From Maritalea sp051251695 (lineage in GTDB: Bacteria; Pseudomonadota; Alphaproteobacteria; Rhizobiales; Devosiaceae), in the NCBI RefSeq assembly GCF_051251695.1, contig NZ_JBPOEU010000020.1, positions 1-64,000 of the forward strand: a stretch of 64,000 nucleotides of DNA, read 5' to 3'. Below the pieces are notes generated by a model. The model was not told where the DNA came from, made no database searches, and saw nothing but the letters and a program-made list of their open reading frames with translations. Numbering within the stretch: the stretch's first letter is position 1; each line of letters starts with the position of its first letter. Of this stretch, positions 51,533 through 60,829 are shown piece after piece. A program made the position numbers and the translations under genes.

Positions 51533-53824
51533 ATGAAGATTGCGTGTCTTGGCGGCGGTCCAGCTGGCCTTTATTTTGCCATTTCAATGAAACTTCGCCA
51601 GCCCGAAGCGGACATAACAGTATTTGAACGCAACAAAGCGGACGATACGTTTGGTTGGGGCGTTGTACTTTCCGACGATGCCTTAGACAATTTGCGCACA
51701 AACGACCCCAAATCTGCAGAAAAAATCGGCGAAAGTTTTGCCTATTGGGACGATATTGCCGTCGTGCATGATGGACACAGAACTGTGTCTTCTGGCCACG
51801 GGTTCGCAGGTATCGGTCGCATGAAAATGCTGCTCATCTTGCAGGAACGTGCGCGAGAACTCGGCGTTAATTTGCAATTCGAGACCAATGTCGAAAATGT
51901 TGAGAAATACCAAAAAGATTACGATTTAGTCGTTGCATGCGATGGCATAAACTCGCCCGTGCGCCAGCATTATGCTGAGCATTTCAAACCCAATATCGAC
52001 GTGAGAGAATGCAAATTCATTTGGCTTGGCACACACCAAAAATTTGATGACGCGTTCACCTTCATTTTTGAGAAAACTGAACATGGCTGGGTCTGGGTTC
52101 ATGCTTATCAATTTGACGATGAGACCGCCACGGTAATTGTTGAATGCCAGCAAGACACCTGGGACAAAATCGGCTTTGAACATATGTCAAAGCAACAAAT
52201 AATCGAGAAATGTGAAGAGCTATTTGCTGACCATCTTGATGGACACAAATTAATGTCCAACGCAGATCATTTGCGTGGCTCCGCTGTGTTTATGAACTTC
52301 CCACGGGTCCTGTGCGAAAAATGGCACCATGAAAATGTGGTCCTGTTGGGCGACGCATCCGCAACCGCCCACTTCTCCATCGGCTCCGGCTCACGCCTCG
52401 CCTTTGATAGCGCCATCGCTTTGGCCAACCTGTTGCACACAGAACCAAACATGGAAGCCGCATTTGATCGCTATCAAGACGAACGCCGCTTGGATGTCTT
52501 GCGCCTTCAATCTGCTGCGCGCAATTCTTTGGAATGGTTCGAACAAGTCGAGCGCTATCTGGATTTAGACCCCGTGCAATTCAACTACTCACTACTCACA
52601 AGGTCACAGCGCATCAGCCACGAAAATCTGCGCTTGCGTGATCCAGAGTGGGTAAAGTCGGCTGAAACTTGGTTTCAGGCCCAAGCTGGCGCTCCGCATT
52701 CCCATCGCGCGCCAATGTTTGCTCCGTTCAAACTGCGTGAAATGGACCTAAAAAACCGCGTCGTCGTTTCTCCAATGGCCCAATATAAGGCCGAAGGAGG
52801 CTGCCCCACAGATTGGCACTTTGCGCACTATGCAGAAAGAGCCAAAGGCGGCGCGGGACTTATTTATGTGGAAATGACCTGCGTGTCGCCCGAAGGTCGC
52901 ATCACGCCGGGTTGCCCCGGCCTTTATGCACCCGAACATGAGGCCGCGTGGCAACGGATAACTGACTTTGTGCATCAAGAAACTGACGCGAAGATCTGCT
53001 GCCAAATCGGCCATTCGGGCCGCAAAGGGTCGACCCAAGTTGGCTGGGAGGAAATGGACGCGCCGCTTAAAGACAATAATTGGCCGCTTATGTCAGCATC
53101 CGCCATTCCTTGGTCTGAAAACAATGCCATGCCCAAAGCCATGGACCGCGCAGACATGGATATGGTCAAAGACCAGTTTGTTGCCTCTGTTGAAATGGCA
53201 GACCGGGCAGGTTTTGACATGATCGAACTGCACGCGGCCCACGGCTATCTGATTTCTTCTTTCATCTCCCCAACATCGAATAACCGCACGGACGAATATG
53301 GCAGCAGCCTAGAAAACCGCATGCGCTACCCGCTCGAAGTTGCGAACGCCATGCGCGCGGCTTGGCCAAAAGACAAGCCAATGTCAGTGCGTATTTCCGC
53401 CAACGATTGGGTTGGCGAGGACGGCGTTACTCCAGAAGAAGCGGTCGAAATCGCCAAACTATTCGCTAAAACCGGCATCGACATTATTGACGTTTCAGCC
53501 GGGCAAACTTCAATCGACGCGCAACCCGTTTATGGGCGCATGTTCCAAACCCCGTTTTCGGACCGTATCCGCAACGATACCGGCTTAAAAACCATGGCGG
53601 TGGGCAACGTTTATGAGCCTGATCATGTCAACTCTATCCTAATGGCTGGACGCGCAGATCTAGTTTGCCTTGCACGACCCCACCTTGCCAATCCATACTG
53701 GACATTACATGCGGCGGCGGCGCTGGGCGACAATGCCAGCAATTGGCCAGCCCCATACCACCCGGGCCGTGACCAAATGATGCGATTGGCTGAGCGAGCA
53801 GAGGGCATTGGGATCAAAGTATGA
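51533..53824 (+). CDS. 2-aminobenzoyl-CoA monooxygenase/reductase-type fusion enzyme (763 aa)
   Basis: GGGAGGA precedes ATG 51533. Residues 1-385 are a flavin hydroxylase with FAD motif CLGGGPAGLYFAI and GDASATAHFSIGSG. Residues about 395-763 are an old-yellow-enzyme reductase (VVSPMAQYKAEGGCPTDWHF, HAAHGYLISSFISP). This fusion is found in 2-aminobenzoyl-CoA monooxygenase/reductase of Azoarcus evansii, which hydroxylates and reduces the ring in one protein. Automatic names often call such proteins salicylyl-CoA 5-hydroxylase. The co-operonic CoA ligase, kynureninase and tryptophan dioxygenase favour the aminobenzoyl-CoA role. First gene of a seven-gene operon. Confidence 0.88.
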   Translation: MKIACLGGGPAGLYFAISMKLRQPEADITVFERNKADDTFGWGVVLSDDALDNLRTNDPKSAEKIGESFAYWDDIAVVHDGHRTVSSGHGFAGIGRMKMLLILQERARELGVNLQFETNVENVEKYQKDYDLVVACDGINSPVRQHYAEHFKPNIDVRECKFIWLGTHQKFDDAFTFIFEKTEHGWVWVHAYQFDDETATVIVECQQDTWDKIGFEHMSKQQIIEKCEELFADHLDGHKLMSNADHLRGSAVFMNFPRVLCEKWHHENVVLLGDASATAHFSIGSGSRLAFDSAIALANLLHTEPNMEAAFDRYQDERRLDVLRLQSAARNSLEWFEQVERYLDLDPVQFNYSLLTRSQRISHENLRLRDPEWVKSAETWFQAQAGAPHSHRAPMFAPFKLREMDLKNRVVVSPMAQYKAEGGCPTDWHFAHYAERAKGGAGLIYVEMTCVSPEGRITPGCPGLYAPEHEAAWQRITDFVHQETDAKICCQIGHSGRKGSTQVGWEEMDAPLKDNNWPLMSASAIPWSENNAMPKAMDRADMDMVKDQFVASVEMADRAGFDMIELHAAHGYLISSFISPTSNNRTDEYGSSLENRMRYPLEVANAMRAAWPKDKPMSVRISANDWVGEDGVTPEEAVEIAKLFAKTGIDIIDVSAGQTSIDAQPVYGRMFQTPFSDRIRNDTGLKTMAVGNVYEPDHVNSILMAGRADLVCLARPHLANPYWTLHAAAALGDNASNWPAPYHPGRDQMMRLAERAEGIGIKV

Positions 53825-54567
53825 GTTTGAGCGATAAATCAGTTCTGATTACCGGTGGTGGCACAGGCGTTGGCGCAGATATGGCGCTGGCTTTTGCCAA
53901 ACAGGGCGCGCGCGTTTTCATCTCAGGCCGCACGACAAATTCGCTCGAAAAAGTAGCCTCCAACCATCATCAAATTTCAGCGGTTACCGCAGACGTAACA
54001 GACGAAACATCGGTAAAGTCCATGTTCGACCAAATCGGTGCGATGGACATCGTGATTGCAAATGCGGGAGCCGCCGAAAGCGCACCGCTCGTTAAAACCG
54101 ATTTAGACAGTTGGAATAGAATGATCGCTGTCAATTTGACAGGTGTATTTCTCACCCTCAAAGAGGGACTGATCAACATGAATGGCAAGGAATGGGGCCG
54201 CCTCATTTCAGTGGCTTCAACCGCAGGCTTGTGCGGCTATTCCTATGTCGCGCCCTATTCAGCAGCAAAACATGGTGTCATCGGCCTCACCAAGAGCTTG
54301 GCCCTTGAAGTTGCGAAAAAAGGCATAACGGTCAACGCACTTTGCCCCGGATTTCTTAACACCGAAATGACTGACCGCTCGGTTGCCACCATCGTCGAAA
54401 AAACAGGCATGAGCGAAGATGAAGCGCGTGCTACGATCGCGAAGAACAATCCACAGGGACGTTTAATCGAACCTGCAGAAGTCAGCGCCGCAGCCCTTTG
54501 GCTTTGCGGCAACGGCTCCGAAGGTATCAATGGACAAGCCATTTCAATTTCAGGGGGCGAAATATGA
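53821..54567 (+). CDS. short-chain dehydrogenase/reductase (248 aa)
   Basis: The NAD(P) motif is TGGGTGVGADMALAF, the NAG motif is ANAGAAES, and the catalytic Ser with Tyr-x-x-x-Lys is in VASTAG and YSAAKHG. It overlaps the monooxygenase/reductase stop by 4 bp. In the pathway it probably handles the hydroxy/oxo group of the alicyclic CoA thioester formed by the fusion enzyme, or acts as a 3-hydroxyacyl-CoA dehydrogenase. Confidence 0.88.
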   Translation: MSLSDKSVLITGGGTGVGADMALAFAKQGARVFISGRTTNSLEKVASNHHQISAVTADVTDETSVKSMFDQIGAMDIVIANAGAAESAPLVKTDLDSWNRMIAVNLTGVFLTLKEGLINMNGKEWGRLISVASTAGLCGYSYVAPYSAAKHGVIGLTKSLALEVAKKGITVNALCPGFLNTEMTDRSVATIVEKTGMSEDEARATIAKNNPQGRLIEPAEVSAAALWLCGNGSEGINGQAISISGGEI

Positions 54568-55028
54568 GCGTGGCAAATGAAAAACTTGAAGACCAGCTCG
54601 TGAGCAAGCAGCGTTTACGCCTTTGGTTGCAAATGCTTAAAACCACGCGGTTCATTGAAAATGAATTGCGCGAGGAACTGCGGCTTGGATTTCATTCAAC
54701 ATTGCCCCGCTTTGATGTGATGGCAATGCTTGACCGCACACGCGACGGATTGCGCATGAGCCAACTCTCCAAGCAATTGATGGTTTCCAACGGCAATGTA
54801 ACCGGCATCATAGATCGGCTGGTGCAAGAGAATTTTGTGATGCGTGTCCAGGTCAAGGGCGACAAACGCGCAACGCTCGTGCGCCTTACACCATCAGGCA
54901 TTCAAAAATTTGCTGAAATGGCCGCCGAGCATGAGCGTTGGCTCAATGAACATCTAAAAGAAATCGATGAAAGCGAAATCGCTCACTTCATCGAAATTCT
55001 ATCCAAAGTGCGGGAGGACGAACATTGA
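54564..55028 (+). CDS. MarR-family regulator within the catabolic operon (154 aa)
   Basis: ATG 54564 overlaps the SDR stop. The winged HTH is visible (LRMSQLSKQLMVSNGNVTGI, DRLVQENFVMRV, then DKRATLVRLTPSG), flanked by dimerisation helices. MarR proteins of benzoyl-CoA-type operons commonly respond to the CoA-ester intermediate. This one is the natural candidate for the shared motif before the transporter and catabolic operons. Confidence 0.9.
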   Translation: MSVANEKLEDQLVSKQRLRLWLQMLKTTRFIENELREELRLGFHSTLPRFDVMAMLDRTRDGLRMSQLSKQLMVSNGNVTGIIDRLVQENFVMRVQVKGDKRATLVRLTPSGIQKFAEMAAEHERWLNEHLKEIDESEIAHFIEILSKVREDEH

Positions 55029-55843
55029 AACCCGTCACAATGAGCGATCTTAAGCCTGAACATTTCGCATGGCGCATGGATGGCCGTGTCGCCATTATCA
55101 ATCTCCATCGCCCAAAACGCAAAAACCCCCTCACCTTTGAGAGCTACGCGGAGCTGCGCGATACTTTCCGGCAAATGGTTTATGCCGAAGATGTAGACGC
55201 TGTAGTTTTCGCTTCAAATGGTGGAAACTTTTGTTCGGGCGGCGACGTTCACGACATTATTGGCCCCTTGGTCAATATGGACATGAAAGAACTTTTAGCC
55301 TTTACCCGCATGACTGGGGATCTGGTTAAATCGATGATCCATTGCGGCAAACCTATCATCTCTGCCATCGACGGCGTTTGCGTGGGTGCTGGAGCAATCA
55401 TCGCCATGGCTTCTGATTTACGCCTTGCAACATCCGAGGCCAAAACGGCATTCCTGTTCACCCGTGTCGGTCTTGCAGGTTGTGATATGGGGGCATGTGC
55501 CATGCTGCCTCGTATTATCGGTCAGGGCCGAGCCGCAGAACTGCTTTACACTGGACGTTCCATGAGTGCTGAAGAAGGCGCGAATTGGGGATTTTTCAAT
55601 GCGCTTCATAATGCCGACGACCTTGAAGCCGCCGCCATCAAAATGGCACAGCGCATTGCATCCGGTCCCACTTTTGCCCACGGCATCACCAAAACGCAGT
55701 TGAACCAAGAATGGAATATGAGCTTGGACCAGGCTATAGAGTCTGAAGCCCAAGCCCAAGCCATTTGCATGCAAACCAAAGACTTTGAACGCGCATACTT
55801 GGCTTTTGTAAAAAAAGAAAAGCCAGTATTTGAGGGCGACTAA
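55025..55843 (+). CDS. enoyl-CoA hydratase/isomerase family protein (272 aa)
   Basis: The ribosome site GGGAGGA (55012-55018) favours the TTG 55025 start, 6 bases away and inside the MarR stop (ATTGA overlap). ATG 55040 is 21 bases away. The crotonase fold has the oxyanion-hole segments ASNGGNFCSGGDVHD and GVCVGAGAIIAMASDLR. The protein may hydrate an enoyl-CoA or hydrolytically open the ring of the oxo-cyclohexene-CoA intermediate. Confidence 0.88.
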   Translation: MKPVTMSDLKPEHFAWRMDGRVAIINLHRPKRKNPLTFESYAELRDTFRQMVYAEDVDAVVFASNGGNFCSGGDVHDIIGPLVNMDMKELLAFTRMTGDLVKSMIHCGKPIISAIDGVCVGAGAIIAMASDLRLATSEAKTAFLFTRVGLAGCDMGACAMLPRIIGQGRAAELLYTGRSMSAEEGANWGFFNALHNADDLEAAAIKMAQRIASGPTFAHGITKTQLNQEWNMSLDQAIESEAQAQAICMQTKDFERAYLAFVKKEKPVFEGD

Positions 55844-56988
55844 TGTCAGACAAGAGTTTCCTCAATTGGCCGTTTTTCGAAGACAAACATCGCGCCCTCT
55901 CAACTGAACTTGAAGCGTGGTGTGAAGCCAATTTGCCTGTTGATCACACTGACGTCGACAAAGCTTGTGTAAAGCTGGTCGCCGATTTAGGTGCGGCTGG
56001 ATTTTTACAACATACCGGTGCCGGGGAAGATGAAAAGCTGGATGTGCGCAGCCTTTGCCTTATCCGCGAAACACTCGCCCGTCATGATGGCTTGGCCGAT
56101 TTTTCCTTCGCCATGCAAGGTCTTGGCATGGGGGCAGTTTCACTTTTCGGCACACCAGAACAACGCGAATGGCTGGAAAAAACACGCACCGGAAAAGCAC
56201 TTTCCGCCTTTGCCCTCAGCGAACCAAAATCCGGTTCTGATGTCGCGAATATTGAATGTAGCGCCGAAAAAATCGGCAATCACTATGTCATAAATGGCGA
56301 GAAAACATGGATATCCAATGGCGGCATCGCCGATGTCTATGTGCTGTTTGCCCGCACTGGTGAGGGACCCGGAGCCAAAGGCCTATCCGCATTTTTAGTG
56401 CCTGCGGATACCGATGGGTTAGAGATCGCTGAACGCATTGACGTTGTGGCACCCCATCCGTTGGCGCGGATCAAATTCACCGACATGCAATTGCCGCCGT
56501 CTGCAATGATTGGGCAACCGGGGCAAGGATTTAAAATCGCCATGTCAGTGTTGGATGTTTTCCGTTCAACTGTTGGGGCAGCAGCCCTCGGCTTTGCGCG
56601 TCGGGCGCTTGATGAAACATTACATCGTGCATCAAACCGTGAATTGTTTGGCGCACCACTTTTTGATCTGCAAATGGTACAAGGCCACATTGCTGATATG
56701 GCACTTGATGTTGATGCTTCAGCTTTGCTGGTTTATCGCGCCGCATGGGCCAAAGATATGGGCGCGGCGCGGGTAACCCGCGAGGCGGCAATGGCCAAAC
56801 TATATGCCACCGACAAAGCTCAAACCGTTATTGATAAGGCCGTGCAAATCCACGGGGGAGATGGGGTGCGCAAGGGCTCCATTGTGGAGAGCCTATACCG
56901 CGAAATCCGCGCATTGCGCATTTATGAGGGCGCATCTGACGTCCAAAAAATCGTCATTGCGCGTCAAGCATTGGGGGAGATCAAATGA
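55843..56988 (+). CDS. acyl-CoA dehydrogenase (381 aa)
   Basis: The gene overlaps the hydratase at TAATG. The FAD-binding blocks FALSEPKSGSDVANIEC and NGEKTWISNGGIADVYVLFA and the C-terminal IYEGASDVQKIVIARQAL are standard; the Glu of YEGAS is the likely catalytic base. It would introduce or remove a double bond in the CoA thioester between ring reduction and beta-oxidation. Confidence 0.92.
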   Translation: MSDKSFLNWPFFEDKHRALSTELEAWCEANLPVDHTDVDKACVKLVADLGAAGFLQHTGAGEDEKLDVRSLCLIRETLARHDGLADFSFAMQGLGMGAVSLFGTPEQREWLEKTRTGKALSAFALSEPKSGSDVANIECSAEKIGNHYVINGEKTWISNGGIADVYVLFARTGEGPGAKGLSAFLVPADTDGLEIAERIDVVAPHPLARIKFTDMQLPPSAMIGQPGQGFKIAMSVLDVFRSTVGAAALGFARRALDETLHRASNRELFGAPLFDLQMVQGHIADMALDVDASALLVYRAAWAKDMGAARVTREAAMAKLYATDKAQTVIDKAVQIHGGDGVRKGSIVESLYREIRALRIYEGASDVQKIVIARQALGEIK

Positions 56989-58604
56989 AGCTGGGACCAT
57001 CCGGACACACCGATACATTCGCGCGGGATAATTTGCCCCCCGTCGAAACGCAGCCGGTCTTCTTAACCGAAGACTTTGCCTATCCAGAACACATGAATGT
57101 CGGGCGCATTCTGACCGACGCCATGGTGGAAAAAGGCTTTGGCGACAATGTCGCCTTGATTGGCAATGGCCGCCAACGCACCTATAAAGAACTCGCGGAT
57201 TGGACCAACAGACTGGCCCACGCGTTGGTCGAAGATTACGGCGTAAAACCGGGCAACCGCGTTTTGATCCGTTCAGCCAACAACCCGGCGATGGTCGCGT
57301 GCTGGCTAGCTGCCACCAAAGCTGGCGCGGTCGTCGTAAATACGATGCCGATGCTGCGTGCAGGCGAATTGTCGGCAATTGTCGATAAAGCCGAGATCAG
57401 CATCGCGCTTTGCGATAGCCGCATGATGGATGAAATCGTTGCTTGTGGCAAAACCTCAAAATTCTTGCAAACAATCGTAAGCTTTGATGGCACCGCAAAT
57501 CATGATGCGGAACTGGACCGAGTGGCCTTGGGAAAATCGGTAAAATTCGAAACCGTCCGAACAGGCCGCGACGATGTTGCCCTATTGGGCTTTACATCAG
57601 GCACAACTGGCGAGCCTAAAGCCACCATGCACTTCCATCGGGATTTACTGATGATCGCAGATGGCTACGCGCAAGAGGTTCTAGGCGTCACGCCAGACGA
57701 CGTATTTGTTGGCTCACCGCCCTTAGCCTTTACCTTTGGTCTCGGCGGTTTGGCGATTTTCCCCTTACGGTTTGGCGCAACCGCGACACTGCTCGAAACA
57801 GCCTCCCCGGCCAACATGATCGAAATCATCGAAACCCATAAAGCCACGATCTGCTTTACCGCCCCCACCGCCTATCGCGCCATGATGCGGGCAATGGATG
57901 AAGGGGCAGACCTATCCACATTGCGCTGTGCCGTTTCCGCAGGGGAAACATTGCCTTCCCCCGTGTTCGACGAATGGCAGCAAAAAACGGGCAAGCCGAT
58001 GCTTGACGGTATTGGTGCCACTGAAATGCTGCATATCTTCATCACCAATCGGTTTGAGGACGCAAAACCCGCATGTACGGGACGCCCGGTTACCGGCTAC
58101 GAAGCAAAAGTCGTCGATGATAACATGAATGAAATGCCACGCGGAGAGCCCGGTCGCCTCGCCGTTCGCGGGCCAACAGGTTGTCGGTATTTGGCAGATG
58201 ACCGTCAGGCAAAATACGTGATTGATGGGTGGAACATTACCGGCGACACCTTTATGCAAGACGAGGAAGGCTACTTCCATTTCGCAGCGCGCAACGATGA
58301 TATGATCATCTCGTCAGGGTACAATATTGCCGGGCCAGAAGTTGAAGCAGCACTTTTATCCCATCCCCATGTCGTGGAATGTGCCGTGATCGGCGCACCA
58401 GACGAGGAGCGCGGCAATGTCGTGCAAGCCCATATTGTGCTGGTGGACGATGTCCCGAAAGACGACGACACCATCAAACGGTTGCAAGAGCACGTTAAGG
58501 CAACAATTGCCCCCTATAAATATCCGCGCTCAATTGTATTTACCGATACTCTGCCAAAAACCCAGACCGGTAAAATCCAGCGTTTCCAACTTAGAGCAAG
58601 CTAG
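56985..58604 (+). CDS. benzoate-CoA ligase family enzyme, probable 2-aminobenzoate-CoA ligase (539 aa)
   Basis: The AMP-binding P-loop is GFTSGTTGEPKATMHFHRD, and the C-terminal catalytic Lys is in PKTQTGKIQR. The sequence has the benzoate-CoA ligase family style: FLTEDFAYPEHMNVGRILTD near the start and DGIGATEMLHIFITNR. It overlaps the acyl-CoA dehydrogenase gene by 4 bp. In an operon that also makes anthranilate through kynureninase, anthranilate (2-aminobenzoate) is the obvious substrate. Confidence 0.9.
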   Translation: MKLGPSGHTDTFARDNLPPVETQPVFLTEDFAYPEHMNVGRILTDAMVEKGFGDNVALIGNGRQRTYKELADWTNRLAHALVEDYGVKPGNRVLIRSANNPAMVACWLAATKAGAVVVNTMPMLRAGELSAIVDKAEISIALCDSRMMDEIVACGKTSKFLQTIVSFDGTANHDAELDRVALGKSVKFETVRTGRDDVALLGFTSGTTGEPKATMHFHRDLLMIADGYAQEVLGVTPDDVFVGSPPLAFTFGLGGLAIFPLRFGATATLLETASPANMIEIIETHKATICFTAPTAYRAMMRAMDEGADLSTLRCAVSAGETLPSPVFDEWQQKTGKPMLDGIGATEMLHIFITNRFEDAKPACTGRPVTGYEAKVVDDNMNEMPRGEPGRLAVRGPTGCRYLADDRQAKYVIDGWNITGDTFMQDEEGYFHFAARNDDMIISSGYNIAGPEVEAALLSHPHVVECAVIGAPDEERGNVVQAHIVLVDDVPKDDDTIKRLQEHVKATIAPYKYPRSIVFTDTLPKTQTGKIQRFQLRAS

Positions 58605-58607
58605 TCC

Positions 58608-59801
58608 ATGAGCATTTTTTCAAAAACTAAATCCATGTTTCATTTGCCCGAAGGGGTTATTTATCTGGACGGCAATTCGTTGGGCCCGTTGCCCAAAGCA
58701 ACGCCCGACCATGTCAGCAACATGTTGACAAAGGAATGGGGAGACCTGCTAATCACCGGCTGGAACAAAGCCGACTGGATGGGCCAGCCCTCCCGTATTG
58801 GCGACCGGATCGGTAAACTGATCGGCGCGCCATCAGGTTCAGTTGTGATGGGCGATACGCTTTCGATCAAGGTCTATCAGGCCGTAGCTTCGGCACTTGA
58901 TTTGAACAAATCCCGCAAAATCGTGCTCTCGGATAATGGCAATTTCCCCACTGATCTTTACATGGTCGATGGGCTGCTCAAGTCTTTGGATAACGGTCAC
59001 GAACTACGTCTCGCTGATCCCGAAAAAGTTGAAGCTGCGCTCAATGAAGACATCGCCGTATTGATGCTCACCGAAGTGGATTATCGCACGGGCCGCAAAC
59101 ACGATATGAAAGCGCTCACCGCAAAAGCACAAGCGTTGGGGATCATAGTGATTTGGGATTTGGCGCATTCTGCTGGCGCGGTTGAGGTGGATGTAGCGGC
59201 CTGCAATGCTGACTTTGCCATCGGCTGTACGTATAAATATCTCAATGGTGGCCCCGGCGCACCAGCTTTCATTTATGTTGCCCCAAAACACCAAGAAAAA
59301 ATCCGCCCAGCACTCTCTGGCTGGCTTGGACACGAAGCACCATTTGCTTTTGATATTGATTATCGTCCCGGCGCAGGTATTGAACGCATGCGGGTGGGCA
59401 CACCACCAGTAATCGCACTCGCCGCTCTAGAATCTTCGCTTGATATCTGGGACATGGTGACGATGAAAGAGGTGCGGCAAAAGTCGATCGAATTATGTGA
59501 TTTGTTTATCGCACAAGTCGAACAACATTGCCCTTCCCTTTCACTGAATAGCCCACGTGAGGGCACAAATCGCGGTTCGCAAATCACGTTCAAATTTGAC
59601 GATGGTTACGCCGCGATGCAGGCGCTTGTTGCCCATGGGGTTATTGGCGATTTCAGAGCACCAAACAATATGCGGTTCGGCTTCACGCCCTTATATATTG
59701 ATGAGGGTGACGTTGTCGCAGCCGTTAAAATTCTGGCGAATGTTCTCGACAATAAGCTTTGGGATAAGCCAGAATACAATCAACGTTCACGGGTAACTTG
59801 A
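58608..59801 (+). CDS. kynU: kynureninase
   Basis: This 397-aa PLP enzyme splits kynurenine into anthranilate and alanine. The PLP Lys210 is in CTYKYLNGGPGAPAF, the Asp184 that holds the pyridine nitrogen is in VIWDLAHSAG, and LDGNSLGPLP marks the N-terminus. It starts 3 bp after the CoA ligase gene, so anthranilate made here is passed to the ligase. It is the last gene of the operon. Confidence 0.95.
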   Translation: MSIFSKTKSMFHLPEGVIYLDGNSLGPLPKATPDHVSNMLTKEWGDLLITGWNKADWMGQPSRIGDRIGKLIGAPSGSVVMGDTLSIKVYQAVASALDLNKSRKIVLSDNGNFPTDLYMVDGLLKSLDNGHELRLADPEKVEAALNEDIAVLMLTEVDYRTGRKHDMKALTAKAQALGIIVIWDLAHSAGAVEVDVAACNADFAIGCTYKYLNGGPGAPAFIYVAPKHQEKIRPALSGWLGHEAPFAFDIDYRPGAGIERMRVGTPPVIALAALESSLDIWDMVTMKEVRQKSIELCDLFIAQVEQHCPSLSLNSPREGTNRGSQITFKFDDGYAAMQALVAHGVIGDFRAPNNMRFGFTPLYIDEGDVVAAVKILANVLDNKLWDKPEYNQRSRVT

Positions 59802-59820
59802 TTTATGCGATCTTCATCTG

Positions 59821-59878
59821 GTCACATCACCAATAATTGGCGGCAGCAATGCACCATTGCGCCAGATTGGTATGTGAC
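59821..59878. other. long stem-loop in the kynU-kynA gap
   Basis: GTCACAT (59821-59827) pairs with ATGTGAC (59872-59878), ACCAAT (59829-59834) with ATTGGT (59866-59871) and TGGCG (59838-59842) with CGCCA (59860-59864). This gives an 18-bp stem with one bulge and one internal loop. No T tract follows, so it is either a structured RNA element, an mRNA end protector for the kynU operon, or an operator. Confidence 0.6.
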
Positions 59879-59916
59879 AGATGAAAGCCGTTTTGGCATT
59901 CCACGGGGTGCCCGCA

Positions 59917-59973
59917 CTGTTTGAACATTGAAGAAATTCAATTTCCCATTTAGCAACGCTAAAGTTCAAACAG
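59917..59973 (+). promoter_or_regulatory. nested inverted repeats before kynA
   Basis: CTGTTTGAAC (59917-59926) and GTTCAAACAG (59964-59973) are perfectly complementary. Within the gap, ATTGAA-GAAA-TTCAAT (59927-59942) forms a second dyad. The outer repeat ends in the AGGA ribosome site of kynA, so a hairpin could hide it. Either dyad could also be a protein-binding site. Confidence 0.55.
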
Positions 59974-59983
59974 GACGCACAAA

Positions 59984-60829
59984 ATGTCTAAACCAACAGA
60001 GCCATACAACCCAGCGCTTGAAGGCGCTCAAATGTCATTTGATGGGCGCATGTCCTATGGTGATTATTTGCAAATCGATAAAATACTAAGCGCACAACAT
60101 CCGCTCTCGTCAGCGCATGATGAAATGTTGTTCATCATCCAACACCAAACGTCTGAATTGTGGATGCGCCTTGGCATTCATGAGCTTCATGCGGCACGCG
60201 AAGCACTCAAAACCGACAATTTGCCCACCGCATTTAAAATGCTCGCGCGGGTCGCGCGCATCTTTGAACAGCTCAACAATGCTTGGGACGTTTTGCGCAC
60301 AATGACGCCCTCCGAATATACCGAATTTCGCGACACACTTGGCCAGTCGTCAGGTTTCCAGTCCCACCAATATCGGCAGGTGGAATATATTTTGGGTAAC
60401 CGCAATAAAGCGATGCTCAAACCTCATGCGCACAAAGAAGAGGTGTATGCGCTTCTCAAATCTGAACTTGCAATACCAAGCCTTTATGATGAAGCGCTTC
60501 GACTGCTCTCCCGCAACGGCATTGAAATACCCAGCGAAGTGCTCAACCGAGATGTCAGCGACCAGCATGAGGCCGACGAAGGTGTGCAGCTTGCTTGGAA
60601 AAAGGTTTATCAAGACACCGCCAACCATTGGTCATTATATGAGTTGGCTGAAAAGCTTGTTGATTTTGAAGATTATTTCCGCCGCTGGCGGTTTAATCAC
60701 GTTACAACAGTTGAAAGAATTATTGGATTTAAACGGGGAACCGGGGGCACTGGCGGCGTATCATATTTACGGCGCATGTTAGATGTGGAACTGTTCCCCG
60801 AACTTTGGCATGTGAGGACTGAGCTATGA
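59984..60829 (+). CDS. kynA: tryptophan 2,3-dioxygenase
   Basis: This 281-aa heme enzyme oxidises tryptophan to N-formylkynurenine, the first step of the kynurenine pathway. The family pattern is plain: MSFDGRMSYGDYLQIDKILS, FIIQHQTSELWMRLGIHEL (with the substrate-contact His), SSGFQSHQYRQVEYILGN and FKRGTGGTGGVSYLRRML near the end. It is separated from kynU by a structured 182-bp leader and overlaps a RAM-domain gene by 4 bp. Confidence 0.96.
   Translation: MSKPTEPYNPALEGAQMSFDGRMSYGDYLQIDKILSAQHPLSSAHDEMLFIIQHQTSELWMRLGIHELHAAREALKTDNLPTAFKMLARVARIFEQLNNAWDVLRTMTPSEYTEFRDTLGQSSGFQSHQYRQVEYILGNRNKAMLKPHAHKEEVYALLKSELAIPSLYDEALRLLSRNGIEIPSEVLNRDVSDQHEADEGVQLAWKKVYQDTANHWSLYELAEKLVDFEDYFRRWRFNHVTTVERIIGFKRGTGGTGGVSYLRRMLDVELFPELWHVRTEL

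Noticed and set aside
51533..53824. Salicylyl-CoA 5-hydroxylase as the name of the fusion enzyme
   Set aside because: Hydroxylase and old-yellow-enzyme domains are both present, and the operon makes anthranilate. Sequence alone does not fully exclude a salicylyl-CoA substrate.
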